From: Streptomyces misionensis
GTDB lineage: Bacteria; Actinomycetota; Actinomycetes; Streptomycetales; Streptomycetaceae
DNA length: 64,000 bases
Direction: 5' to 3'
Assembly: GCF_900104815.1 (NCBI RefSeq)
Contig: NZ_FNTD01000004.1
Coordinates: forward strand, 2,806,501 to 2,870,500
The notes under the pieces were generated by a model that saw only the letters and a program-made list of their open reading frames with translations, was not told where the DNA came from and did no database searches. This document shows, one piece after another, positions 8,248-16,324 of this stretch (positions within the stretch are counted from its first letter, which is position 1; each line of letters begins with the position of its first letter). A program made the translations under genes and the position numbers.

Positions 8248-9390
8248 TCAGCCGGAGCGGCGGAACCCGATCGTGGGCACCGCCCGGCGCAGCGGCCAGG
8301 GCCGGTCCAGTTCCTCCGGCACCAGCCGGTCGAGGAACGCGTACCGGCGCAGCGCCGCCCGGTCCTGCCCCGGCACGGACTGGACCCGCCGCCACCACGC
8401 CCCGATCTCCGACCACCCCGGCGCCGACAGCGACCCCCCGAACTCCTGCACCGACAGCGCCGCCGTGAGTCCCGCGAACGCCAGCCGGTCCGCCAGCGGC
8501 CACCCCGCCAGGGACCCGGTCACGAACCCGGCGACGAACACGTCGCCCGCGCCCGTGGGGTCCAGCGCCTCCACCGCGATGGCCGGCACCTCCGCCGCCT
8601 CCCCGGTGCGCCGGTCCACCGCGTACGCCCCCTCGGACCCGAGGGTCACCACGGCCACCGGCACGTACTCGGTCAGCGCGTGCGCCGCGAGCCGCGGGCA
8701 GTCGGCGCCCGTGTACCGCTTGGCCTCCTCCGCGTTCGGCAGGAACGCCTCGCAGTGCTCCAGGTCGGGCAGCCCGGCGAGGTCCCACGCGCCGGTCTCG
8801 TCCCAGCCGACGTCGGCGAAGATCCGGGTGCCCTCCCGCGCGGCCTGCGCGATCCACGGCGCCCGCCGCCCCGGGGTGAGCGAGGCGACGGCGGCCCGGG
8901 CGCGCGGCGGGCAGTCGGGGGCCGGCTCCTCCGGCGGCGGCTCGTGCCCGTGCGAGACCATGGTCCGCTCGCCCTCGTACGCCATGGAGACCGTCACCGG
9001 CGAGTGCCAGCCGGGCACCGTGCGCGACGCGGCGAGGTCGATGCCCTCGCCCTGGGCGAGCGCGTCCCAGCAGTACTCCCCGTAGTGGTCGTCCCCGAAG
9101 GCCGCGGCGAGCGAGGTGCGCAGCCCGAGGCGGGCCAGGGCGCTGGCCATGTTGGCGACGCCGCCGGGGCTGGAGCCCATGCCGCGGGCCCAGGACTCGG
9201 TGCCGCGCACGGGCGCCGAGTCCAGGCCGGTGAAGATGATGTCGAGGAAGACGGTGCCCGTGAGGTAGACGTCCCAGGGCGGGTCGCCGGGCTCGCGCAG
9301 CGCGGCGAGCGGGTCGACCTGGGCCTGCCTGCGTCCGGCCTGGGTGAGGTGCTCGGGTTCCTCTCCGGTGAGGGTGTGCGACGAGGTCAC
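8248..9390 (-). CDS. PfkB-family carbohydrate/nucleoside kinase
   Basis: A 380-residue ribokinase-fold kinase. The substrate-binding glycine motif is SSPGGVANMASALARLG, and the C-terminal signature is DPTGAGDVFVAGF, with the catalytic Asp in GAGD. AFLPNAEEAKRYTG matches the conserved NxxE segment. The GTG start is supported by AGGGAG about 6 bases upstream. It is longer than E. coli ribokinase (309) because of an N-terminal extension of ~35 residues. Upstream on the same strand are a structured RNA and an adenine-deaminase-like gene, which hints at purine or ribose salvage. The sugar substrate cannot be determined from motifs alone. Confidence 0.88.
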   Translation of the reverse strand: MTSSHTLTGEEPEHLTQAGRRQAQVDPLAALREPGDPPWDVYLTGTVFLDIIFTGLDSAPVRGTESWARGMGSSPGGVANMASALARLGLRTSLAAAFGDDHYGEYCWDALAQGEGIDLAASRTVPGWHSPVTVSMAYEGERTMVSHGHEPPPEEPAPDCPPRARAAVASLTPGRRAPWIAQAAREGTRIFADVGWDETGAWDLAGLPDLEHCEAFLPNAEEAKRYTGADCPRLAAHALTEYVPVAVVTLGSEGAYAVDRRTGEAAEVPAIAVEALDPTGAGDVFVAGFVTGSLAGWPLADRLAFAGLTAALSVQEFGGSLSAPGWSEIGAWWRRVQSVPGQDRAALRRYAFLDRLVPEELDRPWPLRRAVPTIGFRRSG

Positions 9391-9478
9391 GGTGCGCTCC
9401 CTGACGTGTGCGGGTCTGGCCAGTGTGCACCACGGCGACCACCGCGCACGGGCATACGGCCGGGTCCGCGCACGCGAA

Positions 9479-9511
9479 GAGCCCCACCCCGCACACGGCG
9501 GGATGGGGCTC
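9479..9511 (-). terminator. Strong hairpin downstream of structured RNA
   Basis: A 14-bp stem (9479-9492 pairing with 9498-9511, one G.U on the minus strand) with a five-base loop. It follows the folded RNA directly and precedes the kinase start codon by about 90 bases. There is no U-tract, which is common for terminators in this genus. It could end a small RNA or act as the expression platform of a leader. Confidence 0.7.
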
Positions 9512-9628
9512 GCGTAGAGCGCCGGGCAGGCCTTGCACCTGCATCTCCCCACAGGAAGTGGGGCGTCTTTCCTTGGACCACCAACGCACTGCCGGGCTCC
9601 GGGAGTTGCCCCGGCGGCCTCGACATGA
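9512..9628 (-). ncRNA. Candidate structured RNA (sRNA or riboswitch-like leader)
   Basis: A compact multi-helix RNA on the minus strand. From its 5' side: CCGGG/CCCGG hairpin (9599-9614), closing helix GAGCCCGG with CCGG(C)GCTC (about 9592-9599 with 9517-9525), hairpin TTGG TGGT CCAA (9573-9584), hairpin CCCCAC TTCCT GTGGGG (9547-9563), and hairpin GCAGG/CCTGC (9526-9542). Unpaired AGGAAAGACG joins two of them. Promoter-like elements precede it and a terminator-like hairpin follows. I could not match it to any RNA class I know. It is either a stand-alone sRNA or a leader of the PfkB-type kinase gene. Confidence 0.55.
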
Positions 9629-9631
9629 TCA

Positions 9632-9661
9632 AGCATATCCCATGCCGGGGACCGCTCAGAA
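9632..9661 (-). promoter_or_regulatory. Putative promoter of structured RNA
   Basis: On the minus strand TTCTGA (9656-9661) and TATGCT (9632-9637) are separated by 18 bases, a reasonable sigma-70-type promoter. The -35 overlaps the stop codon of the deaminase gene. Transcription would start near 9625, just ahead of the first hairpin. Confidence 0.45.
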
Positions 9662-10645
9662 CGCGTAGGCCGCCACCTCGGCGAGACAGCGGGCGCGGCG
9701 CTCCTCGTCGTCCTCCAGGAAGGAGGCGAGGAAGGAGTTGCGGGCCAGCTCGCGCAGCCGGTCCTCGCCCAGGCCCAGGGTCTCGCCCACGGCCCGGAAG
9801 TTGTCGTCGGCGTACCCGCCGAAGTAGGCCGGGTCGTCGGAGTTGACCGTGCACAGCAGCCCGGCGTCCAGCATGGCCGGCAGCGGGTGGTCGGCCAGGG
9901 TGTCCACGGTGCGCAGCCGGACGTTGGACAGCGGGCACAGGGTGAGCGGGACGCGCTCCCGCACCAGCCGCTCCACCAGGGCCGGGTCCTCCATGCAGCG
10001 CAGCCCGTGGTCGACGCGCTCGACGCCGAGCACGTCCAGGGCCTCGGTGATGTACTCCGGCGGCCCCTCCTCGCCGGCGTGCGCCACCCGGCGCAGGCCG
10101 AGCGCGGCGGCGGCCTCGTACACCTCGCGGAACTTCGCCGGCGGGTGCCCGACCTCGGCCGAGTCCAGGCCGATGCCGGTGATCCGGTCCAGGTACGGCC
10201 GCGCGGCCTCGAGGGTCTCCAGCGCGGACTCGGCGGACTCGTCGCGCAGGAAGCACAGGATCAGCCGGGTGGAGACGCCGTGGTTCTGCTCGCTGCGGCC
10301 GAGCGCCCGCCACAGCCCCTCCACCACCGTGCCCATGGTCAGGCCCCGGGCGAGGTGGGCCTGCGGGTCGAAGAAGATCTCCGCGTGCCGCACGCCCTGC
10401 GCGGCGGCGCGGGCCAGATAGGCGTTGGCCAGGTCCTCGAAGTCGCGCTCGGTGCGCAGGACGGCCATCAGCTCGTAGTACAGGTTCAGGAACGACTGGA
10501 GGTCCTGGAACCGGTACGCCTCGCGCAGCTCGTCGGTGTCGGCGTACGCCAGCTCCACGCCGTTGCGGGCGGCCAGCTCGAAGGCCAGCTCCGGCTCCAG
10601 CGTGCCTTCGATGTGGAGGTGCAGTTCTGCTTTGGGGAGGGGCAT
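9656..10645 (-). CDS. Adenine/adenosine deaminase family protein
   Basis: A 329-residue zinc amidohydrolase. Metal ligands are visible as HLHIEG (His 9 and 11), HAGEEGPPEYI carries the next His and catalytic Glu, and SDDPAYFGGY holds the final Asp pair. Common pipelines name it adenosine deaminase (add). However, GLDSAEVGHPPAKF, HAGEEGPPEYI and TVNSDDPAYFGGY are the blocks I recall from Pseudomonas adenine deaminase (PA0148), so adenine may be the true substrate. The start is the ATG giving MPLPKAEL; the Shine-Dalgarno GAAGGG is rather distant. It is followed by a folded RNA and a PfkB-type kinase. Confidence 0.88.
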   Translation of the reverse strand: MPLPKAELHLHIEGTLEPELAFELAARNGVELAYADTDELREAYRFQDLQSFLNLYYELMAVLRTERDFEDLANAYLARAAAQGVRHAEIFFDPQAHLARGLTMGTVVEGLWRALGRSEQNHGVSTRLILCFLRDESAESALETLEAARPYLDRITGIGLDSAEVGHPPAKFREVYEAAAALGLRRVAHAGEEGPPEYITEALDVLGVERVDHGLRCMEDPALVERLVRERVPLTLCPLSNVRLRTVDTLADHPLPAMLDAGLLCTVNSDDPAYFGGYADDNFRAVGETLGLGEDRLRELARNSFLASFLEDDEERRARCLAEVAAYAF

Positions 10646-10665
10646 CAGAGCATGGTACGAGCCCT

Positions 10666-11571
10666 TCACCGTCGTTTCGGAACCGGCACTCTCTGCAGGT
10701 CGTACGCCACGGTCAGCTCCCCCGTGAAGCCGGCGGCCCGCGCCTGCCGCTCGAACTCCTCCGGCTCCGGGTAGCGCTGGCTGAAGTGGGTCAGCACGAC
10801 GTGCCGCACCCCCGCGTCCCGCGCCACGGCTCCGGCCTGACCGGCCGTCAAGTGGCCGTGTTCCGCGGCCAGTCGCTCGTCCTCGTCCAGGAAGGTGGAC
10901 TCGATGACGAGCAGGTCGCAGCCCTCGGCGAGCGCGTGCACGCCCTCGCAGAGCCGGGTGTCCATGACGAACGCGAACCGCTGTCCGCGCCGTACCTCGC
11001 TGACCTCCGCCAGCGTCACGTCCCCGAGCCGCCCCTCGCGCTGGAGCACGCCCACGTCCGGGCCCTTGATGCCGTGCGCGGCGAGCCGCTCGGGCAGCAT
11101 CCGGCGGCCGTCGGGCTCGGTCAGCCGGTAGCCGTAGGACTCCACCGGGTGCGACAGCTTCCGGGCCTGAAGGGTGTACGACGGCGTCACCGCGAGGATG
11201 CCGTCGGCGGCCACCGGCGCCTCGGCGAGGCGGACGGTCTCCCGGTAGGCGGTGGCGTACCGCAGCCGGTCGAAGAAGCGCTGCCCGGAGGCCGGGTAGT
11301 GCGCGGTGACCTCGTGCGGTACCTGGTCCAGGTTGATCCGCTGGATGACCCCGGCGAGGCCGAGGGAGTGGTCGCCGTGGAAGTGGGTGACGCACAGGCG
11401 GTTCAGGTCGTGGGCGGCGACCCCGGCGCGCAGCATCTGCCGCTGGGTGCCCTCGCCGGGGTCGAACAGGATGCCCTCGCCGTCCCAGCGCAGCAGATAG
11501 CCGTTGTGGTTGCGGTGCCGGGTCGGGACCTGGCTGGCGGTGCCGAGCACCACCAGTTCACGGACGGACAC
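10666..11571 (-). CDS. rnz: Ribonuclease Z
   Basis: A 301-residue tRNase Z that trims the 3' trailer of tRNA precursors lacking encoded CCA; the two tRNA-Ala genes in this window are such cases. It has a metallo-beta-lactamase fold with [11 protein letters not shown] (His 63, 65, Asp 67, His 68), a typical N-terminal [13 protein letters not shown] segment and a C-terminal LTHFSQRY motif. The GTG start lies 6 bases after the HIT gene stop codon, so the two are co-transcribed. Confidence 0.94.
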   Translation of the reverse strand: MSVRELVVLGTASQVPTRHRNHNGYLLRWDGEGILFDPGEGTQRQMLRAGVAAHDLNRLCVTHFHGDHSLGLAGVIQRINLDQVPHEVTAHYPASGQRFFDRLRYATAYRETVRLAEAPVAADGILAVTPSYTLQARKLSHPVESYGYRLTEPDGRRMLPERLAAHGIKGPDVGVLQREGRLGDVTLAEVSEVRRGQRFAFVMDTRLCEGVHALAEGCDLLVIESTFLDEDERLAAEHGHLTAGQAGAVARDAGVRHVVLTHFSQRYPEPEEFERQARAAGFTGELTVAYDLQRVPVPKRR

Positions 11572-11577
11572 GGCCTG

Positions 11578-11931
11578 CTATCCGGGCGGCCACTGCAGGC
11601 CACGGCCGCCGAGGACGTGCGCGTGGGCGTGCCAGACGGTCTGGCCGGCGCCGCTGCCGGTGTTGAAGACGAGGCGGTAGCTGTCGAGCTTCTCCTCGTC
11701 GGCCACGGCCTTGGTCTCGCGCAGCACGTCGGCGGCGAGCTCCGGGGCGCCCGCGGCCAGTTCGGCGGCGTTCGCGTAGTGGGCCTTGGGGATCACCAGG
11801 ACGTGGGTGGGCGCCTGGGGGTTTATGTCCCGGAAGGCGACGGTGGTGTCCGTCTCGCGGACGACGGTCGCCGGGACGCGACCCGCGACGATCTCGCAGA
11901 ACAGGCAGTCCTCTTGCGGTTCTCCGGGCAT
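11578..11931 (-). CDS. HIT-family nucleotide hydrolase (Hint-like)
   Basis: A 117-residue histidine-triad protein. The catalytic motif WHAHAHVLGGRG gives the HxHxH triad close to the C-terminus, and CLFCEIVAGRVPA at the start carries the CxxC pair common in bacterial Hint-like members. These enzymes hydrolyse nucleoside phosphoramidates and adenylated side products. It is coupled with rnz downstream, with tricorn protease upstream on the same strand (73-base gap). Confidence 0.93.
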   Translation of the reverse strand: MPGEPQEDCLFCEIVAGRVPATVVRETDTTVAFRDINPQAPTHVLVIPKAHYANAAELAAGAPELAADVLRETKAVADEEKLDSYRLVFNTGSGAGQTVWHAHAHVLGGRGLQWPPG

Positions 11932-12004
11932 GCGCCGCTCCTCTGTGCCGGTGATCGTTACGGGGGCATGGTAGTCGTTCGGGTGACGCGTGCGCGGTGG
12001 CCGG

Positions 12005-15000
12005 TCAGTCGGGCAGGGCCGGCGGTGTCTTCGCGGGCGAGGCCGCCAGCGCCTCCAGCGCCAGCCTTATCGCCTCGTCCAGCTGGGTGTCCGTGCCCCG
12101 CGCCCAGTCCTGGGGGCGCTGGACGACCTCCACGTCCGGGTCCACGCCGTGGTTCTCCATGTTCCAGCCCTGGCCCTCCAGCCAGGTGGCGTACTTGGGC
12201 TGGGTGACCAGGGTGCCGTCGACCAGGCGGTAGCGGCTGTCGACGCCGATGACGCCGCCCCAGGTGCGGGTGCCGACGACCGGACCGATGCCGAGGGCCT
12301 TGATCGCGCCGTTGACGATGTCGCCGTCGGAGCCGGAGAACTCGTTGGCGACGGCGACGACGGGGCCGCGCGGGGCGTCGCCCGGATAGCTCTCGGGACG
12401 CATGCCGCGGGGCACGTCCCAGCCGACGATCCGGCGGGCCAGTTTCTCCACGACGAGCTGGGAGGTGTGGCCGCCCCGGTTCTCGCGCACGTCCACGATC
12501 AGACCCTCGCGGGCGACCTCGACGCGCAGGTCGCGGTGGAGCTGGGCCCAGCCGGGCGCCTGCATGTCGGGCACGTGCAGATAGCCGAGGCGGCCGCCGG
12601 AGCGCTCGTGGACGTGGGCGCGGCGGCCGGCGACCCAGTCGTGGTAGCGCAGCGGCTCCTCGTCGGCGAGCGGGACCACGACGACGTGGCGGGCCTCGCC
12701 GCCGCTGGAGGGCGAGACGGTGAGTTCCACGGGGCGTCCGGCCGTGCCGGTCAGCAGCGGGCCGGGGCCGGTCACCGGGTCGACCGGGCGGCCGGCGACG
12801 GCGAGGATCGCGTCCCCGGGGCGGACGGCGACGCCGGGCGCGGCGAGCGGGCTGCGCGCTTCGGGGTCGGAGGTCTCGCTGGGCAGGATGCGGTCGATGC
12901 GCCAGCTGCCGTCCTCGTGGCGGGAGATGTCGGCGCCGAGCAGACCCTGGCGGGGGCCGCCGCCGTAGCCGCCGCGCGGGATGACGTAGGCGTGCGAGGT
13001 GCCGAGTTCGCCGTGCACCTCCCACAGGAGGTCCACCAGGTCGTCGTGGGTGGCGAGGCGGTCGAGGACGGGACGGTAGCGGTCGAGGACGCCGTCCCAG
13101 TCGACGCCGCCCATGTCGGGCCGCCAGAAGTTGTCCCGCATGATGCGGCCCGTCTCCTCGTACATCTGCCGCCATTCCGCGGCGGGGTCGATCGTCTGCC
13201 GGATGCGGCCGAGGTCGACGGTGATGTTGGAGTCGCTGTCCTCGTCGGCGGAGGCGCGCCGGTCGCTGGGGACGACCTTCAGCTTGCCGTCGGTCCACAG
13301 CAGCACCCGCTTGCCGTCGCCGCTGACCTCGATCCGGTCGGCGTCCGCGGCCAGGTGCTCCAGGCGCTGCTGGACGAGGTCGTAGCGCTCCAGCTCGGTG
13401 TGCGGGTCGGGGTCGTCGGGGGTGGCGCGGGAGGCGCCGAGGACGCCGTGCAGCGGGTGCCGCAGCCAGAGCACGCCGTCCTTGGCGGCGCGCAGGTGGG
13501 AGTAGCGGGCGGCCTCCACCGGGAAGGGCACGATGCGGTCGGCGAGCCCGTCGAGGTCGATCCGGGTGGTGGGCACGCCCTCGCTGTCCGGGGTCTCCTC
13601 CTTGTCGGAGGTCTCGAAGGGGCGGCCGTGGCGCTGCGGTCCGAACGGGGACGGGGTGGTGGCGGCGAGGGTGATCAGGTAGGGGCGGGTGCCCTCCACG
13701 AAGGCCAGGTCGAAGGCGTGCTCGTCGTAGACCGGGTCGAAGGAGCGGTTGGAGAGGAAGGCGAGGTGCCTGCCGTCCAGGGTGAAGGCGGGCGCGTGGT
13801 CCCGGAAGCGCAGCGGGGTGGCCTCGCTGACGGTCAGGTCGGTGGTGTGGGCGAGGCGCAGCTGGCTCAGCGGGCGCGGGCCGGGGTGGCTCCAGGCGAG
13901 CCAGGCGGAGTCGGGCGAGAAGGTCAGGTCGCGTACGTCGCCGTCCTCGCTGCGGTCGACCTCGCGGACCTCGCCGGTCTCCCGCTCGACCAGCAGCAGC
14001 CGGCCGTCGTGGGAGGCGACGGCGGCGCGGCTGCCGTCGGGCGCCATGGCGAGTGCGAGGACCCGGCCGAGCCGTCCGGCGGCCAGCCGGCGCGGGGTGG
14101 CGCCGAGGGCGAGGCCGGTGGCGGGCGCGAACTCCAGGGCGTCCTCGCCCTCGGCGTCGGTCACCCACACCACCCATTCCTCGCCGTCGGCGCGGAAGGT
14201 GCGGGGCAGCCGGGCGCGGACGCCGGGTTCGGCGGCGAGCGCGCGCACCGGCCCGGCGCGGTGGGTGACCCAGTGGACGGTGCCGCGCACGGCGACCGCG
14301 CTGCCCCGGGCGGTGTGGTCGGGCGCGGCCGAGCCGAACCAGCGGGAGGTGCCCGTCTGGAAGGGCTGGAGGTCCACGCGGGGGCCGCCGAGGCGGATGT
14401 CCAGGGGGCGCGGGGCGGCGCCGTCGAGGTCGTCCAGCAGCCAGAGCCGGCCGGCGCTGGAGTAGACGACGCGGGTGCCGTCGGTGGTGGCGTGGCGGGC
14501 GTAGAAGCCGTCGAGCGGCGAGTGGCGGCGCAGGTCGGAGCCGTCGGCGCGGGAGGAGTACACGGCGCCGGTGCCCTCGTGGTCGCTGAGGAAGGCGATG
14601 CGGTCGCCGACCCAGCCGGGGTGTTCGATGTTCCCGTCCAGTTCCTCGTGCAGCCGGACGAACTCCCCGGTTCCCTCCCGGTCGATCCACAACTTGCCTG
14701 CGGTGCCGCCCCGGTAGCGCTTCCACCAGGCGGCCTCGCGGCCCATGGGGGCGGACAGCAGCACGGTGTGCGGGCCGAACGCGACGTCGCCGACCGGGCC
14801 GTAGGGCAGGGTGGCGGCGGGTCCGCCGTCGAGCGGGACGGCGCGGGCCCAGGTGCGGCGCAGGCTGGGCTGACCGGCGGTGCTCAGCGCGAGGACCTGT
14901 CCCCCGGGGGTCCAGCCGCGCACCTGGGTCCGCGAACTGCCCCAGTGGGTCAGGCGCTTGGCGGGTCCGCCCTCGACGGGGGCGATGTGCACCTCGCGGG

Positions 15001-15214
15001 CGCCGTCGCGGGTGGAGGTCCAGGCGAGGGTGGTGCCGTCGGGCGAGATGCGGGGGTGGTCCACGGGCACGTTGTCCGCGCTGACCCGCCAGGCGCGGCC
15101 CCCGTCGAGGGGGGCCAGCCAGACGTCGTCCTCGGCGACGAAGGTCACCAAGTCGCCGTGCAGGTGCGGGAATCGGAGGTAGCCGGAGGTTCCTGTCGAA
15201 GCGCCCTGAGTCAC
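12005..15214 (-). CDS. Tricorn protease homologue
   Basis: A 1069-residue giant protease of family S41, close in length to Thermoplasma tricorn (1071). The N-terminal two thirds consist of beta-propeller repeats (ISPDGTTLAWTS, FSPDSAWLAWS). Then come a C1 region (RIMRDNFWRPDM, GTSHAYVIPRGG with the predicted catalytic His), a PDZ domain (PGDAILAVAGRPV) and the C2 region with the nucleophile in NEFSGSDGDIVNG. It probably degrades peptides released by larger proteases, and it lacks an obvious signal peptide. The GTG at 15212-15214 is the first plausible start. Confidence 0.93.
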   Translation of the reverse strand: MTQGASTGTSGYLRFPHLHGDLVTFVAEDDVWLAPLDGGRAWRVSADNVPVDHPRISPDGTTLAWTSTRDGAREVHIAPVEGGPAKRLTHWGSSRTQVRGWTPGGQVLALSTAGQPSLRRTWARAVPLDGGPAATLPYGPVGDVAFGPHTVLLSAPMGREAAWWKRYRGGTAGKLWIDREGTGEFVRLHEELDGNIEHPGWVGDRIAFLSDHEGTGAVYSSRADGSDLRRHSPLDGFYARHATTDGTRVVYSSAGRLWLLDDLDGAAPRPLDIRLGGPRVDLQPFQTGTSRWFGSAAPDHTARGSAVAVRGTVHWVTHRAGPVRALAAEPGVRARLPRTFRADGEEWVVWVTDAEGEDALEFAPATGLALGATPRRLAAGRLGRVLALAMAPDGSRAAVASHDGRLLLVERETGEVREVDRSEDGDVRDLTFSPDSAWLAWSHPGPRPLSQLRLAHTTDLTVSEATPLRFRDHAPAFTLDGRHLAFLSNRSFDPVYDEHAFDLAFVEGTRPYLITLAATTPSPFGPQRHGRPFETSDKEETPDSEGVPTTRIDLDGLADRIVPFPVEAARYSHLRAAKDGVLWLRHPLHGVLGASRATPDDPDPHTELERYDLVQQRLEHLAADADRIEVSGDGKRVLLWTDGKLKVVPSDRRASADEDSDSNITVDLGRIRQTIDPAAEWRQMYEETGRIMRDNFWRPDMGGVDWDGVLDRYRPVLDRLATHDDLVDLLWEVHGELGTSHAYVIPRGGYGGGPRQGLLGADISRHEDGSWRIDRILPSETSDPEARSPLAAPGVAVRPGDAILAVAGRPVDPVTGPGPLLTGTAGRPVELTVSPSSGGEARHVVVVPLADEEPLRYHDWVAGRRAHVHERSGGRLGYLHVPDMQAPGWAQLHRDLRVEVAREGLIVDVRENRGGHTSQLVVEKLARRIVGWDVPRGMRPESYPGDAPRGPVVAVANEFSGSDGDIVNGAIKALGIGPVVGTRTWGGVIGVDSRYRLVDGTLVTQPKYATWLEGQGWNMENHGVDPDVEVVQRPQDWARGTDTQLDEAIRLALEALAASPAKTPPALPD

Positions 15215-15259
15215 CCCGTCACCATACGCAGCGGACGCCGTTCGCGGGTCCTTTTCCGA

Positions 15260-15799
15260 TCACTTGCCCTGGGCCGGCGGGCAGGCGGGATCACCCGTGC
15301 ACCAGACGGTGCGGGTGACGGTGACCGTCACGACGGGACGCGGGACGGCGGGGGCGTACGACGGCCGGTACGCCGGGCCGGGCGCGGCACCGCAGTCGCC
15401 GAGCCCGCTGACGTGGAACACCTGTCTGCCGCCCACCCTGGCCCGCAGGTCCCCGCGTACGCAGACGCCGTCGACGGCCCTGGTCACCTCTCCGTTGACG
15501 GTGATCCTGCGGCGGTCCCTGGTCTCGCCCTGGCAGTCGACGGCGACCACGGCGCTCGCGCCCGGCGCGGACGCCGCCACCGCGGCACCGCCGCCCCGGT
15601 CGCCGCCGCAGGTCAGCCAGCCGACGTCGACGTGCTGCCGGGTCAGCTCCGCGGTCGCCGTGCCGTCGGTGGTGTAGGCGACGGTCGCCGGCCCGAGCTG
15701 ATCGGGCTCGCAGGCCACCAGGGCGCCCGCGCCCGCGAGCACGAGCCCGGCGACGCCGAGCACCCGGCGCCGGGCCCGGGTCCACATGAATGCCCCCAT
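15260..15799 (-). CDS. Putative lipoprotein, function unknown
   Basis: A 179-residue exported protein. Residues 1-30 are a lipoprotein signal peptide: MWTRARRR, then a hydrophobic run and the lipobox LVAC. The mature part holds three further Cys-containing segments (WLTCGG, AVDCQGE, VDGVCVRGD) and a Thr/Val-rich tail ending in CTGDPACPP, so extracytoplasmic disulfides are likely. An in-frame ATG four codons later (15785-15787) is an alternative start. I do not recognise a domain. It lies upstream of tricorn protease on the same strand with a 45-base gap. Confidence 0.75.
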   Translation of the reverse strand: MGAFMWTRARRRVLGVAGLVLAGAGALVACEPDQLGPATVAYTTDGTATAELTRQHVDVGWLTCGGDRGGGAAVAASAPGASAVVAVDCQGETRDRRRITVNGEVTRAVDGVCVRGDLRARVGGRQVFHVSGLGDCGAAPGPAYRPSYAPAVPRPVVTVTVTRTVWCTGDPACPPAQGK

Positions 15800-15912
15800 G
15801 CACGGCAGACTGCCACCGCGCACGGCCGCGCCGGAAGCCTGCGCCCGATCACTCACCCGTTCGGCGGCCCGCGCCCCGGACCGGGCCCCGGCCGGTCACG
15901 GCGCCCTGGGCG

Positions 15913-16305
15913 TCAGCCGCGCAGCAGCAGCCACTCCTGGAGTTCGACCAGGTTGCCCTCGGGGTCCTTGAGGTGGGCCACGCGCATGCGGTCGGTCATC
16001 GGGGCGGGGCCGTGCAGGAGGGTGGCGCCCCGGGCGGCGAGACCGGCGCAGTAGGCGTCGAGGTCGTCCACCCGCAGCACCACCAGGGAACGGTGGCCCG
16101 TCGCGGCACCGGCCAGTTCGGGCAGCACCCCGGCCATCATGGCGCGGTCCTGGAGGGCGATGCCCGCCGAGCCGGTGTGCGGGCTGAACTTCTCGTACGG
16201 CCCCTCGCTCGCGCCGGACTGCGGCTTGAGGCCGAGGACGTCGGCGTAGAAGCGGTAGCAGGCGGCGAAGTCGGTGACCAGCAGGCGTACTTGGGCCAGT
16301 TCCAC
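15913..16305 (-). CDS. VOC (glyoxalase/bleomycin-resistance fold) protein
   Basis: A 130-residue protein built from two beta-alpha-beta-beta-beta modules. The N-terminal block is VRLLVTDFAACYRFYADVLGL and the C-terminal block ends AHLKDPEGNLVELQEW, with the usual metal-ligand Glu in the NLVELQ position. Family members include glyoxalases, dioxygenases and antibiotic-binding proteins, and substrate prediction is not possible. It starts 19 bases after the rsmE stop codon, so it is the last gene of the nitronate-monooxygenase/rsmE operon. Confidence 0.88.
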   Translation of the reverse strand: MELAQVRLLVTDFAACYRFYADVLGLKPQSGASEGPYEKFSPHTGSAGIALQDRAMMAGVLPELAGAATGHRSLVVLRVDDLDAYCAGLAARGATLLHGPAPMTDRMRVAHLKDPEGNLVELQEWLLLRG

Positions 16306-16324
16306 GGAGTCTCCCGGATGAGGT

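Noticed and set aside
9512..9628. SRP RNA, 6S RNA, cobalamin, SAM-IV, ZTP or glycine riboswitch as identity of the structured RNA
   Set aside because: None of the diagnostic conserved strings (for example the SRP GGAA tetraloop region, B12 box or ZTP core) is present, so I left it unnamed.
9387..9636. N-terminal extension of the PfkB-type kinase up to 9636
   Set aside because: The frame is open only because of composition; it would run through the RNA stems, and the GTG at 9390 has a proper ribosome-binding site.
11990..16054. Very long plus-strand open frame (over 1300 codons) opposite the tricorn gene
   Set aside because: It is the antisense shadow of a high-GC gene. Its composition is Gly/Ala/Val/Arg-rich without any domain, and the minus frame has clear protease motifs.
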